Of a stretch of 64,000 nt of DNA, positions 50,450 to 62,690 are shown in pieces. Numbering within the stretch: the stretch's first letter is position 1; the number at the start of each line of letters is the position of its first letter. The DNA comes from Membranipora membranacea (lineage: Eukaryota > Bryozoa > Gymnolaemata > Cheilostomatida > Membraniporidae). The notes beneath the pieces are model-generated. The model was not told where the DNA came from, searched no databases, and saw only the letters and a program-made list of their open reading frames with translations. The position numbers and the translations under genes were made by a program. The stretch lies in contig OU612065.1 in assembly GCA_914767715.1 (NCBI GenBank), forward strand, positions 6,634,001 to 6,698,000, given 5' to 3'.

Positions 50450-53400
50450 CTAGTTAGATGAGGAGTAGCCGACGAGACTTTGCCAGCTTTCACTGATCAT
50501 GCTGTTGGTACAGGCTGAGAATGCAGAGATGAGTCTCCATGCTGGTGTCTCTTTGGGTCTCTCTAATCCTCTCATTAATCTCTTCTTCATCACAGATACA
50601 AACTCCTTATTACTCAACCTCTCATCATCTGCAGCAGGGAAACAAATTCACTATCATGCATATAAACTCTAAATTACATGCAAGATTACGATGTAATGCA
50701 TGAGAGAACAACTGAGTGTTGTGTTCTCAATAATTCAGTTCAATCATAAAAAATCAGTGAGATGGAACATCAAGATGGTTGGGTAGGATAGTTGGGTGAT
50801 GGTGGTAAGGTACAAGGTGTCATGTAAGGTAATTAGCTCTAAGAGCAAGAAATTCTTGTGTTAATTAGACTATAGCCTACCATTCTCATCAAAAATAGCG
50901 AAGACTACATTAACAAGATGATCAGATAGCTCAACCTTAGCTACAGTCCTGGCCACATGTCTCAATGTAGTCTTATCTATGGAAGCTCCAGCAACATGGT
51001 AAAATGTAAGAGCGGTGTCAATCTCATTGATGCTTTTCAACACCTGGGCAAAGTCATGGTACTCCTTAAATGTAATACCCTTGAAAAGAAAGAACAAAAA
51101 TTTCATCAAATACAATCCAGAAACTCCCTCGGTATATGACCCAAAGAACAACGATTATATTTGAGCTATGATGACAGGTGCAACAAACCATAATCTTTGG
51201 TGGGTAATATTAGCGGACAGAAATCTAAACTACACAGACCTTGGCGTGTTCACCCTTGAACTCCCTCCTGACTCGTTTACAGGTAGCTATTCTCTTCTGA
51301 TCAGATATACCAGCGTATAATAAGATCTGATTAGCAAAGTCTCTCTCACTTATCGTATCATCATCTCCCTCCTGCTCTGCCATCTGGTGAAACTACAACC
51401 ATAAGGAAACTGTGCATTTCTAGAAAAATGTAATATGCGCATGATCTTCAGCCAACTGTTTAAAGAATCCTGATTCACAGAAGCATGATAGGCGCAGTTG
51501 GTGATCGACCGCAGTGAGTGGCACAACCAAACAGTAGAGTGAGTGAAATATGATAGTATGGAATTTTTGGTTATAAATGCAGTGATACGATAGCAACAGA
51601 GAATAAAATTAGTACCTCAATCCAAAGGATCTCATCTTGAATATCTTTATGAAACTTGAGAAACTTCTGGTACGAAAGTTTTTGATCAAGTTTCTCTCCG
51701 AAAAAGTATTTGCTTAGAGCTCCTTGGTGGTCAGTTTTGATGACGTTTCCTGTGTTAGCATGATCTCTGTGTCTCTGACCGATTGTTGTACGAGATCTTA
51801 TAATCGTTTGAACCTGCAACAGAACATTATAGCTTAAGAAATTTCATTTCTTGCTGTGAAACATACCATGTTATGCGCTTTCAATAACTTGTAAAAAATA
51901 GGGCCGCTTGGGATGAAAAACGCAACGGATACATTGATCAACTACATACAATACAACGATATCGCCATGCCTACCTTCTCGTATTCCTCTGGGTCCAGAT
52001 TTCCGTCTCCATTATCATCAAACATCTTGAATGCCAACTCAAACTGTTTTGGAGGGGCTAAAATAGAAATTTTAGCAAATCCCACATATACTCGAACACT
52101 GTGACTATAGGATACAGTTACCACCTCATCACATTAAACGTAATAATAAAATAACTCTCCAACACATTAAGGTTGTGATACCAGCGTTGTCCGATTTTGA
52201 CTTTTTATATATCGTTGGAAAGCTAATCGAACACTGATTCTGAAAATATTGGTTTCGGCATGACGTCATGTCATGGCGTTGTGCTATTTTGATAAAAGGC
52301 AGGATAATCGTCTTTGAGGAGGATTTTTTAGGACGATGTGGTGCAGATACTATGGTTCATATCATTCTTTCAACTGCATAATGTTTACAAGAAGCCTTTG
52401 AAGCACCCATGAGGGGCAATTTCTGGATCCTGTGGCATTAAGCACCAGAGGAAAAACCATCTTTTTATCATTGGTTATTAGCTTATTTAGGTTGCTTTGG
52501 TTTAATGGATGAGGATCCAATGTAATGCGTGCCACACACAGAAAAGATAGGTTATTGACTTCGGGAAGACATTACACTACATGTCATGTCTAATAAAAGA
52601 CATTGGTATCAATAACATTAGGAGTTGCCCTCTCTGTCAGAATGCTCACATTTTCAATGACGCCAAACATGCTGTCAAAAGGACCATCACTGAAGCCAGA
52701 CAAATTTTTTTTTAAATACCTCACATATGTAGCCGCTTTGATGAAGCATAGTTCAAACAGGACATGCCAACAGAATATGTCACTGCATATCAGTTTTCCC
52801 CGAATTACGCGCAACAGAATGCCAAAAACCAGCTATTTTAGGGGCTTTTTAAGGTGTTTTTGGGCTTTCTGTTGCGCGTAATTCGGGGAAAACTGATATG
52901 CACTGACATATTCTGTTGGCATGTCCTGTTTGAACTATGCCTCATCAAAGCGGCTTCGTATGTGAGGAATGTTTTTTAAAATTGTCTCAGTAATGGTCCT
53001 TTTGACAACATTTTTGGCGTCATGGAAAATATGAGCATTCTGACAGAGAGGGCAACTCCTAATATTATTGATACCAATGTCTTTTATTAGACATGACATG
53101 TAGTGTAAGGTCTTCCCGAAGTAAATAACCTATCTTTTCTGTGTGTGGCACGTATCACATTGGATCCCCATCCATTTAACCAAAGCAACCTAAATAAGCT
53201 AATAACCAATGTTAAAAAGATGGTTTTTCCTCTGGTGCTTAATGCCACAGGATCCAGAAATTGCCCCTCATGGGTGCTTCAGAGGCTTCTTGTAAACATT
53301 ATGCAGTTGAAAGTATGATATGAACCATAGTATCTGCACCACATTGTCCTAAAAAATCCTCCTCAAAGACGATTATCCTGCCTTTTATCAAAATAGCACA

Positions 53401-56400
53401 ACGCCATGACATGACGTCATGCCGAAACCAATATTTTCAGAATCAGTGTTCGACTAGCTTTCCAATGATATATAAAATGTCAAAATCGGACAACGCTGGT
53501 ATCAAAACCTTAACATGCTGAGCGGTTTAAATTGTAGTGCAAACTTACTGGAGAGCATAGTTAGAAGAAGTATGTAGTCTGAGAATGAAATCAGACCATT
53601 CTTCTCAAGACTGTAGAATATACTTCCTTCTCTGAGATTCATTGTCTGCCCCTGCAAGTATAGCAAAATCTATCATCAACACTTGATAGCTTCTTACAAA
53701 TTACCACACCAATACAACAATTATCATGACTGTTTACCTTCAGTTGGCCCAAACCAGGTATTTGCAATATTCTACCACCTAGTTACTGAAAGCATTTGAT
53801 GTTAGTTTCAACCAGAAATTTCTGATTGCAGCTTAGTACGCTTAACCCATAAGTTGCCATAACAATTACTCAAGGAATAAATCGCCATGATACAGATTTG
53901 TCGGGAGAGGGTGAAACACAGGACACGTCAATGACTCAGTAGGGTCTCACACAAATACACATTTTCAATTTGGTTGCCCGACTACATCATCCAAAGAGTA
54001 CCGCACAAACCAGATGGTATATTATACGTTCATGTCAACGATAACAGGGTAACACTCTTCGGTTAGCGGTCCTCTAGCCCATTGCGCCACATCTATATCC
54101 TCCCCGCTCAACAATCACTAGCATTGCGTATAATAAAAGTAATGAAAAAATACGGAAACATGTATCCATACATGCAGCTGTATTCACAATCTAGGATTGC
54201 TATACACAGTAATGCGGCCGACCAAAACTGCGACTCCTTTCCAGCAGCATATTAAAAAGTTGACAGGATCAATTGCGTATTAAATTGACTAATGTTTTTT
54301 TTATCCGTTAAGGATGGCCTGTACAAGTACTTCACAGGGTCTTAGTTTCTCTTACACAAGACAAAAGAGACTACTCCTTATATATTAAATCATAGTTTTA
54401 CAATAAAAATAAAAAAGCTCTAGATAAGAAAATAATGACGGATATTTCATCCTTATCATCATTCAGCATAATAATAGGGCAGTCACTGGAAATTGTGGGA
54501 ATTTTTACATGCAAGTAAAAATAGTTTTTTTTTATGCCTGGTGGCCAGAAGAGGGTGAGAGAAAAGACAGCAAGTGGTATACCACCTGATATAAGACGAC
54601 TTTCAGCTGAAAAGAATAGCATGAGAAAACATGGTGATGTGAAACTGTGAAGAGTAATTAGATCATTAGTGTGTCAAATCAAGCCTCAATTCATAACATA
54701 AAAGGGACAATTTTAATGCGAGTGGAATATTGTTAACAGTGCAATCAAAGTGTACCAAACTGCATGGAAAAATTAATTTTAACAGTTGTGAAAGAAAATT
54801 TGAACCTTTTTAACATGATATAACTGTAAATCTAATCAATTCATTATACCACCGCTGCATATTTGATCCCCACTGATCTCACCATCGTCATAAATTTAAT
54901 AGTTCTACAAGCAACCCAACCACAGCGCATGACTTCCTAAAGAAAGAGCTGGCATTATAACTGAGAAAGAAGATAAGAAACTGAGAGGCTGAACACAATC
55001 CTTACCTGATCCAGTGAATCTACCTGTAAGCACGCAAATACCAAAACAGAACATAAACACATGCATGATGCTTCCAACTCTAATGTGAAAATAATTAATT
55101 TTATTACATAAAAGCAGCTGAACTCTAGCCAATAAAAATCACAATGTACCAACATCACATTTTACCGGCCCTATATAGGGCTGTCATTGATATATATATA
55201 TATATTTCTCAGGCTTGTGTTGGATGCATTTGCAAATAACAACCTATGTCGAGATAGTCAGTAACCTATTTGCAAGCTGTTAGTAATATCTTAAGCTATT
55301 TCCTGCACTCAGCTATAGTTGACCTTCAATTATGGTATTGAGGTCGGTCTGACAGCGGAAGTGTGCTCATCCCATAGCAATCGTGAAATAAACATCCATT
55401 GAATTTCATCTCAAAAAAATTAACTAGCAAGCAATTCAAATGTGAATGAGCATTCATCGCTGTGATTTAACTTTTCCCGCTTAGTTCTAATGACAATATA
55501 GATGTAATACTTACCGCTGGGTCAAATCTTTTGAACTTGTCCAGACCATATTCTACAAACAGACAGCCACAGTACAGATGTGTATAATGATTATTTGAAT
55601 TCGTGTTTGAAACTAAAACTCCAGTAGTTTAAGCGCTCAAACTGTGTCGGACAGCTGGTAGTAGCATTTCCTGATCAACCACTATCCACAACCAGGGTGG
55701 GGAAAGTGGTTTGTATTGAAATGCTACTATCAGCTGTCCAACACTGTTTGAGCGCTTAAACTACAGTTTGGGAAATCATGCTTCTATTGAACTAGTGTAT
55801 TTCTGTGCGAGTGTCACAGTGTCAACATTAAAAAAAGCTCCTAATCATGACTGGCTCTCCAATTTTAGATCTGAATAAGTAATAATTACATTATGACAGT
55901 TAACTTACCCTCAGGCTGAAGTGTACCGGGCATGAGGGACCTGACAAAGTCCTCGGGTGTCATAAAAATATCATCAGCCCCGTCAGACTTCCTCACTTTC
56001 AGGGTAGCAAAGTAACGAAATATCTTATCTGGTGTCGAGTATGTCCTTATTCTGTTTTCATACTCAATGATCTGGAAATAAGCGACGCATCACCAAGAGT
56101 TTTATACTAGAGTGGTGCGCTTCATTTTACAACATGATATGAGGCAAATAATATAGTGTGTTGTCCTCAAAAAAACAAAAGTACAATATCAGCCTGGAGA
56201 TTGGATTCACATGTAGTGCTGAGATAAAAAAAATTTATTTAAGGGTTCATGTACATAACAGTGCTTACACTATTCAACATAACTTACCCGCTTCTGTCTG
56301 AAGGTAATCCTTTTCTTTCTCTTCTTAGTGTGGTCTTCACCGCTCTCATCTTCAGAAGAATCGGACACAGTCTCTGTGTTATCAGCTGCTGTTATCTCAC

Positions 56401-57112
56401 GTGCCTCAACATTCTCACTCCACCAGTCAGCAAAAGCTGGTCCGCTGCAAATACCAGGGCAAATCAATTTTGCTGAAACTTTCATTGCACATGTAATGAC
56501 ATTTAAACTCACAGGGGTCCTCACATTAGGCCATGTACAGCCCAGTAACTCTAATGCATGTTCGGTTCTTTAGATAGGGAGGATGTGGTGGAGTACGACA
56601 AGCTGATTAGGGAAAGACTGCACAACTCCATGTTGTGATTTGCAGGGTTACCAGTTTGAGCCTTCAGCATGTTATTTTATGAGGAAGGTGATATGGTGCA
56701 AATGGTATGCTTGCTCGCTAATCACTGCCAGATAAATGATGTCCCGGGAGTTGTGAGATCGGTCAAATGTGGTCACCTAATATAGCAACAAGTGCAGTAG
56801 GGACATAGATGAGACCTTATTTTCCATGCACAATATATCTTACAATGCTAGAATACAGATCATTGAAGCAGTCAACCAGATAATATATATTTTGGATCCT
56901 CGCTGATTGGGTCTCTTATGCTCCTTCCTCTCATAGTTATAATAGATATTTTTCCGCTTGCTGAGAATTTGTGAGGTGGAGAGTGTTCTGGCAGCTTGTA
57001 TGTTGGGGTATATGTACCCCCGTGATGCTGAGGCACTTTTATATGAAGTTGATCTGACCAGCAGGCGTTTAATGCAGTGGTGCAGTGCTAATGTACTATG
57101 TGTTGCTGGCAT
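50450..57112 (-). CDS. MICU1: MICU1-like mitochondrial calcium uptake regulator, 11 exons, 519 aa
   Basis: Exons in transcript order: 57112-56844, 56444-56288, 56071-55909, 55552-55515, 55023-55006, 53651-53549, 52057-51975, 51813-51616, 51392-51240, 51079-50881, 50628-50450. They sum to 1560 nt with matching phases. Exon 1 gives a basic, Ser/Arg-rich mitochondrial presequence and a hydrophobic segment ([14 protein letters not shown]). Exon 2 has the polybasic KKRKKR (residues 130-135). Exon 3 reads [20 protein letters not shown], a MICU1 hallmark. EF-hand 1 is [12 protein letters not shown] (263-274), canonical. EF-hand 2 is [12 protein letters not shown] (458-469), with Glu where Gly is usual. 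Cys500 lies where MICU1 uses a C-terminal Cys to disulfide-link to its partner. MICU proteins gate the mitochondrial calcium uniporter from the intermembrane space. MICU1 rather than MICU2/3 is my call from the exon 3 and [13 protein letters not shown] blocks. Confidence 0.92.
52167..53513. mobile_element. 1.35-kb foldback element, almost entirely palindromic, in a MICU1 intron
   Basis: Left arm about 52167-52830 and right arm about 52850-53513 are inverted copies around a short centre near 52840. Both ends are TTAAGGTT, then TGATACCAGCGTTGTCCGAT. TTAA at both edges suggests a TTAA-targeting superfamily (piggyBac or Kolobok). The arms carry TGACGTCA. There is no protein frame of note. The right end is 36 bp from a splice donor (exon 53651-53549). 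Confidence 0.9.
54068..54103 (-). other. tRNA A-box-like sequence
   Basis: On the minus strand, GATGTGGCGCAATGGGCTAG resembles a tRNA D-arm/A box. No B box follows at the expected distance, so this is at most a SINE or tRNA relic. Confidence 0.25.
55625..55763. mobile_element. 139-bp miniature inverted-repeat element in a MICU1 intron
   Basis: TAGTTTAAGCGCTCAAAC at the left is mirrored at the right, and the arms continue through GGACAGCT and GTAGCATTTC for about 46 bp with a few mismatches. The middle is about 45 bp and non-coding. The flanks do not show a clear target duplication. Confidence 0.75.
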
Positions 57113-58094
57113 CTTCTCTGGAAATAGACAAATATTGACAAAATGACACTCATGCGTATGCCTTGTTAGACATTACAATATAGTATTAGTATTAGTATCT
57201 TCTTTTGATTGACAAATATCATACTCATCTTTCCTCGCACAAAGTTGAATTTCATCTGACAGTAATTAACTCAAGTCTCAAATCCAGCGCACTAAGTTTC
57301 AACATCGCAGAAAAATCTCACTACTGAAATAAATGGTTCTGCTATTGGAGAGAGAGCTGAGGTTTAACTGTTGGGGGCAATTTATGACCAACACCTGAAA
57401 TTCAACCAACAAGTAGACAAAGCTATCATTAAGTCAAAACCAGCCTTCTTAAACTGCTGCTGCCACTCTGGCGAATGCCCGCACCTCTAAGCTAGTAGCC
57501 TACAGACCAGTGACCTTTCAATTAAAAACAGCCAAAGATCGCTACCAGATCATTCACTCCGTTTTTGAGCAAGTCCTGCTCTGGTTCACAAATCGGCCAC
57601 TCATAGCTGGAACTATATAAATTCTGAGTGAGTGATCTGAGAACAAATTTGTGTAATTTAAAGACAACGTGAGCGATAACTTTGAGTAGTGAAAGTGATA
57701 ATTTACATGAGTAAAGCATCGCTCCTTCTAATTAAAAGACCTCCCAGGTTGAGTCCTTGACAAATAGCGACTCACACAAACTGCAATGTTCTGGTGATCC
57801 ATGGACACCAGAAACGAGTCTCAAAAATAAGAATAATTCAGAATTAAGAATCATAATGAAAAAATACTTAGCTTTCAGTTTGTCAGCTAAGTATATCAAC
57901 CAGTTTATAAATATCAGCACTATTTTGATTGCGAACTGAACTAGGGCAAAGTAGTATCACATGCCTGCAAGCCGAAGGTGCAACACTTCAGTTGTGTGTC
58001 CATGCAATGCACACACAATTCTTTTTGTTATGGTTGCATATATTTATTTCATTGCAAGAATTAAACACCCAAAAAAGGTATCATGCTTGTTGAT
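57113..58094. other. Intergenic region upstream of MICU1
   Basis: Apart from the LINE scrap at 57371 I see no exon. The MICU1 promoter should lie just above 57112. No TATA box or GC island is visible. Confidence 0.45.
57371..57470 (+). pseudogene. Possible LINE reverse-transcriptase C-terminal scrap
   Basis: A short frame reads LGAIYDQHLKFNQQVDKAII, resembling the LG-x-x-x-D-x-x-L-x-F-x-x-H-V segment that follows the palm in LINE reverse transcriptases. It is only about 33 codons and isolated, so the call is tentative. Confidence 0.35.
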
Positions 58095-59257
58095 CCAAGG
58101 AGTAAAAGACTAAGGAGTAAAAGAGAGGAGTGGAAACTAAAATTTGTTTACAATGAAGTACAATAGCACTCCCGGTTCTCTATGAAACCTCGGCTAGATT
58201 AAGATTTGCTTAATATTCCCACTTGAGAAATATTGGCTGATATCTCCTCAAGTATGATTGATGGACTATTAAATGTTATTTCAATCCATAAAAGATATGT
58301 AAATAAGCTAAGTTATCTGTCTAGATGTCATGATGGAGCTCTTAATAAGGCTGAACATAATGATTGATGGCAGCCATTATGTAAAATATTGACGATATCT
58401 AATTAAGTGTTAACCATTCAGTAAATCCCTCTACACAAGCTCTATTCTTATGATAAGATGATACAAATAAATATTCTGCTTGATCCAAGCCTTCAATCAC
58501 TTAGTTTGGCACTGCTGGTGTTGAGAAAACTGTACATTAGTACACCATGATACCTTAATTCAGTGTTTTTGCTATGCTCAAATATTCCTCACATCACAGA
58601 CAGCAGGTCACTGACAGTTGATTTGATGAGTTGCAGCCTTGTGTGTGTGTGGTTTGTGTTTGTTGTGGTGAAGATGGGAAGCTTGCATGAACCAAGTTAT
58701 CGCGGCTGTGGAACTTCTGTACCCGCCAATTACGTTGCTCAGATGAGTCACTTCTCTCTCATTGGTCAAGTGACTCATCTGTGCAACGTAATTGGCGGGT
58801 ACAGAAGTTCCACAGCCGTGATAACTTGGTTCATGCAAGCTTCCCATCTTCACCACAACAAACACAAACCACACACACACAAGGCTGCAACTCATCAAAT
58901 CAACTGTCAGTGACCTGCTGTCTGTGCTCACATCATGCTGTAATGTCTAAATTTTGTTCACACCCTGACCTTTACATATTAGTCTAAGTAAAAAGACCAG
59001 TGAGGGCCTTCTGTGAGCTCCCCAAGCCTAATTTTAAAGCATTGTAACTTTGCTAAAAAGTGAGTCAGATCTAGTAGAGTTAAAATGATTGGCCAATTCT
59101 AATTATGACATCATATGGCGCCAAATTTATACTGTGTTTATATATACGTTGTAAGGAGTTGTGCCCACTATTAACTATAGCAGCAGAGGCAACATAGGGT
59201 AACTGAGATGCTTAGTTTCCACTCCTCTCTTTTACTCCTTAGTCTTTTACTCCTTGG
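58095..59257. mobile_element. 1163-bp DNA element with 46-bp terminal inverted repeats and 5-bp duplication
   Basis: The ends are identical inverted 46-mers (58095-58140 and 59212-59257), starting CCAAGGAGTAAAAGACTAAG and containing AAGGAGTAAAAGA twice in tandem. TTGAT flanks both sides (58090-58094, 59258-59262). The interior is AT-rich, has no transposase, and carries a nested hairpin element at 58595-58926. Superfamily not recognised. Confidence 0.88.
58595..58926. mobile_element. 332-bp near-perfect hairpin element nested in the 58095-59257 element
   Basis: Arms of about 155 bp begin CACAGACAGCAGGTCACTG and are inverse copies with only a few differences, around a centre of about 20 bp (CTTCTCTCTCATTGGTCAAG). 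Flanking direct repeats read CTCACAT (58588-58594 and 58927-58933), extending to 9 bp if the CA of the end is counted. The same open frame appears on both strands because of the palindrome; it is not a gene. A 7-9 bp duplication hints at a Mutator-type element. Confidence 0.9.
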
Positions 59258-59262
59258 TTGAT

Positions 59263-60029
59263 CCTACTATATAGTCTTACAAATAAATATGTAGTACATC
59301 ATTTCAAACTGGACTAGTAGGGTTGCGAGCCCAAAATGCTGTCCAAGAGTAATAATTTAATAATGCAAGCCAACTGCTGTGTCTGAATTAGAAATAGAAA
59401 GCTATAGATTACTCTGAAGCAACTATTATTAGGTCTTATATATATATATATACATACTGACTCTCGTGATCTGACTGGGCATGTAGATCACTGATAAACT
59501 AGGCTCTCATTACCACAAAGATAATGTCGTAAGGCTAAGTATGTATCATGCGTGACTTGAATTTGCGCATGTGCAAGAACAATGAGTTTAGTCTGGGTTC
59601 TAATTGCAATTTTGGTCTGGGGAGATAGGACACCCCCTGCATAAATTGCCAGTCAAATTTAGCTAATAGTGACAATAGAAGATAACTCTTTCTAACAATT
59701 CCGCACGCATTTGAGAGTGTGCCACCAGAGCAGGTAACCAATCAGATGGCTTCGGAATTCCGAGACTCAATTTTGCAGAGATCAGCTCATGCCCAGAGCT
59801 GAGCATGCGCAGAATGATATATATATATATATGTGTGTGTGGGTAGTAGCAGGTGGGTATACATTTAGTCATACCCAAAGAGATAGATTGGAGGTGGACT
59901 GCAGTGAACAGAGGAGAGCCACAGGGCAGCTCAAAAACCTGGGAGAGACACAGATCAGATGATGATGGTCGGAATAATCATGTGACTGTGACCACATGGT
60001 ATCTCTCTAGGTGAGGTCTAATCCAAACC
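59263..60029. other. Gene-free region with AT microsatellites
   Basis: TA-dinucleotide runs lie at about 59440-59452 and 59816-59832, the latter followed by a GT run. No exon or transposon boundary is recognised. Confidence 0.45.
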
Positions 60030-60214
60030 ATGGGTCCTTGGCTCATGTTTGATTGCCCCCTTGTGGGTCCCAACAAAAACACGAGGGGTGCAGTCAAACT
60101 CTGCCAGAGACACATGTTTTGGAGTAGACCTGTGCTCTCTAGTCTTGTCTTCTCAGTTCTCCATATACTACTACTACTACTACTAGTACAGACAGTAACA
60201 GTACTAGTAGCACA

Positions 60215-60381
60215 GGACGTCTACTCCAAAACCTGGGATTTTTGCAATGTTTAACTGCCCCCCTTGAGTTTTTGTTGTTTTGTTGTACAACAAAACAACA
60301 AAAACTTAAGGGGGCAGTCAAACATTGCCAAAATCCCAGGTTTTGGAGTAGACCTGCGACTAGTAGAGATGATTGACTGCC
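60215..60381. repeat. Palindrome with GTTTTGTTG/CAACAAAAC centre
   Basis: GTCTACTCCAAAACCTGGGA at 60218 is mirrored at about 60335-60354, with the arms meeting at TTGTTGTACAACAA near 60287. A related but diverged copy of the outer arm lies at about 60040-60130 (TTTTGGAGTAGACCTG), so the whole 60030-60381 stretch is probably one foldback element. A TAC trinucleotide run lies at about 60167-60184. Confidence 0.8.
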
Positions 60382-61620
60382 CAATCCGGGTGAAACAAGG
60401 TGGAAAGTTAAAACAAGCAGTTGGTCCTTCTATTGCCTAGTATAGCCTGTATTGTGAAATAATATTTCCAGGGTCATAGACTTTTCAGTAATAGTGCCGG
60501 GTTGATTTGACTGGAATTATTTACTGATAAATAATACAGAAATAAATTTTAATGTTTATTTACAATTTGTTAGATTGACCTTCACCTCACTTAAGTATCC
60601 TGCAGAATAAAATAGCCAATCATATTGCTGCTGTATGGAAGATTGCTCTCATGGCGGGAAAATTTAATATTCCCTAATACTGCCATTCATGGTTAGCAGC
60701 TAGTAAAGGCAGATTGGAGACTTCTGTGACCAAAATGTGAGCTACAAGAGAGTGACACTCATTTGACAACAGGAGTAATCATAGCAAAATATGGACACCC
60801 TCGGTCTGGACAAGGAATAAAAGGCATACCTGACAAGTCTCCCTTTTTGGTAGGGAGCCTCCCAGTTTTTAGGGGTATTTCCCACCTCCTCCCTATCTCC
60901 CTTTTTCCTCCCTTTTTTCAGCTTCCTTCACCCAGAAGACTTTTTAAGCTTCTTGTTGCAAGAAAAACTATGTTTTTCTACCCCCACAGTACATATACCT
61001 AGATATAATTGCCTATTAACATACCATCTCTCCTCGTTCGGATAAAGTGCAACAATTTAATTTGTAAAATCAGGTAAAATTATGCATTTCATAATATGAA
61101 CGCTCTAGTTTTGGCTTAAAACAAATGACAACAACTGCCAAATTACACCTTCACTGCGGGACGTGCGGAGTGGTACTCCGGGTCGGGAGTTCGTCCGCGG
61201 AGACCTCCTGATTTCTTGGTCTACCAACTTGTCATGTATGATAAAAGGTCTGGAGTGCCCTTCTTTTGACTGTTTCTATCATTATTAATTATATGATAAT
61301 AAACATGATTATTACTAACTTCCCAATTAATCCTAGGAGCCAGTTCAAGGCATATAGGATATTAAACCAGTTTTATGACCATTGGGGGTAACTTGAGGGG
61401 AGAGATGTTGTCAGAATGTGAGTCACCATTACCTATTGAATATATAGGTTTATCACACTGTATAAACTCACATGTAAGCATGGTTACACAGTTTAATGCA
61501 AAGATTAGGAAAAAATAAATTAATAATATAATCTCACACATCAGCAGCAGGCCAGACATAGACTGCAGCATCAACTAAGGCAAAAAGAATGACCTAACCT
61601 GAAGGATACTAGTAAGCACT
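60382..61620. other. Gene-free region; one GC-rich tRNA-like patch
   Basis: At about 61150-61207 a GC-rich stretch reads GTGCGGAGTGGTACTCC, then GTCGGGAGTTCGTCCGCGG, loosely like an A box and a B box about 30 bp apart. It may be a tRNA-derived SINE head. The rest is AT-rich without recognisable features. Confidence 0.35.
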
Positions 61621-61705
61621 TAAAAAAGAGAGAATAAACAGACAGAACCGGACACAATATCACATACATAGTACTAAGATTTAGTCATCGATGTTGTTAA
61701 CAGGG

Positions 61706-62690
61706 TTAAGGGGGGAAGTAGACCTTCACTTGGTCCTTAATTCGATTAAAGTACGAAAATTTCCATGCATTGGTGCGATGGACCCAGCTTATGGTGTTGC
61801 CTCTAGTGTTGTGTGCTTTGGATGAGAACCTTATGTATTTATTCAATTTTATTTCAAATAGGCCTGCCTCCACCTTGCGTAGGAAGAGGGTGTCTAACTC
61901 CGCTCGCCTATCAGTTTTATTTAACCTGTAAATCCATCGGAGGACATTGTTTTGGACCTTCTCAATGGTATTTGTAAGACCTACTGTGTGTGGCGACCAC
62001 ACTTGGCATGCATTTTCTAAAATGGGTTTCACCATGGTCTTGAAGGCAATGAGCTTTGTTTTCTTTGGGGCCTGTTTTAAGTGTCTTTTTACCATTCCAA
62101 GTGACCTGTTTGCTTTGGCAGCTACCTTAGATATATGTGTGTTCCATTTTAGGTTGTAATCAATATGCACACCTAGATATTTAACAGAGACGGAAGCTGG
62201 AATCGGTTCATATCCCAGAAAAAAAGTATGGGTGGGGATTTCTGATCCAAATTGGAGATGACAACATTTAAGTTGTTGAACTTCATTCCCCATTTCCCTG
62301 CCCAGATATATAATTTATTTATGTCATCCTCAATCAGATTTGGATCAGAGGCAGAGCTTAGGATGGTATCGTCTGCATATAATCTACAGTCACTGTTTTT
62401 AATATCCTCGGACATATCATTTACGTACAGTATAAAGAGAAGAGGCCCAAGAACGGAGCCCTGTGGAACCCCAGACTTCACATGGAACTCCTCGGAGAGG
62501 AGTCCATTCACTGAGACCACAGAGCTTCGTCGATGGAGCCATTCCTCAATCCAGTTTATACAGCGCTTATCAAAATTTTAAGTTTATAGATAAGGAGATT
62601 GTGTGGGACACGATCAAAGGCCTTGCTAAAATCAAAGCTAATCATGTGGTGCTCCTTTTTTTGATCGTAGTCTTCTATTATGAATGATGA
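61706..62690 (-). pseudogene. 5'-truncated LINE reverse-transcriptase fragment (second family)
   Basis: Reading on the minus strand from about 62690: ISFDFSKAFDRVPHNLL, then after a frame break SGVPQGSVLGPLLFILYVND and CRLYADDTILSS, then after another break VKYLGVHIDYNLKWNTHI and a long C-terminal region to a stop at 61706. These are the palm (YADD) and thumb regions of a non-LTR reverse transcriptase. The wording differs clearly from the element at 11399, so it belongs to another family, closer to CR1-type. At least two frameshifts; the endonuclease is absent. Confidence 0.85.

Noticed and set aside
54398-54622. 74-codon minus-strand open frame in a MICU1 intron
   Set aside because: Hydrophobic low-complexity frame without splice sites that fit the MICU1 phase chain.
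58563-58931. Two matching open frames of 116 and 107 codons on opposite strands
   Set aside because: They are the two arms of a palindromic transposon, so the same sequence is read twice.
62252-62687. Plus-strand open frames of 109 and 74 codons near 62.3-62.7 kb
   Set aside because: They lie antisense to the reverse-transcriptase fragment, whose motifs are clear on the minus strand.
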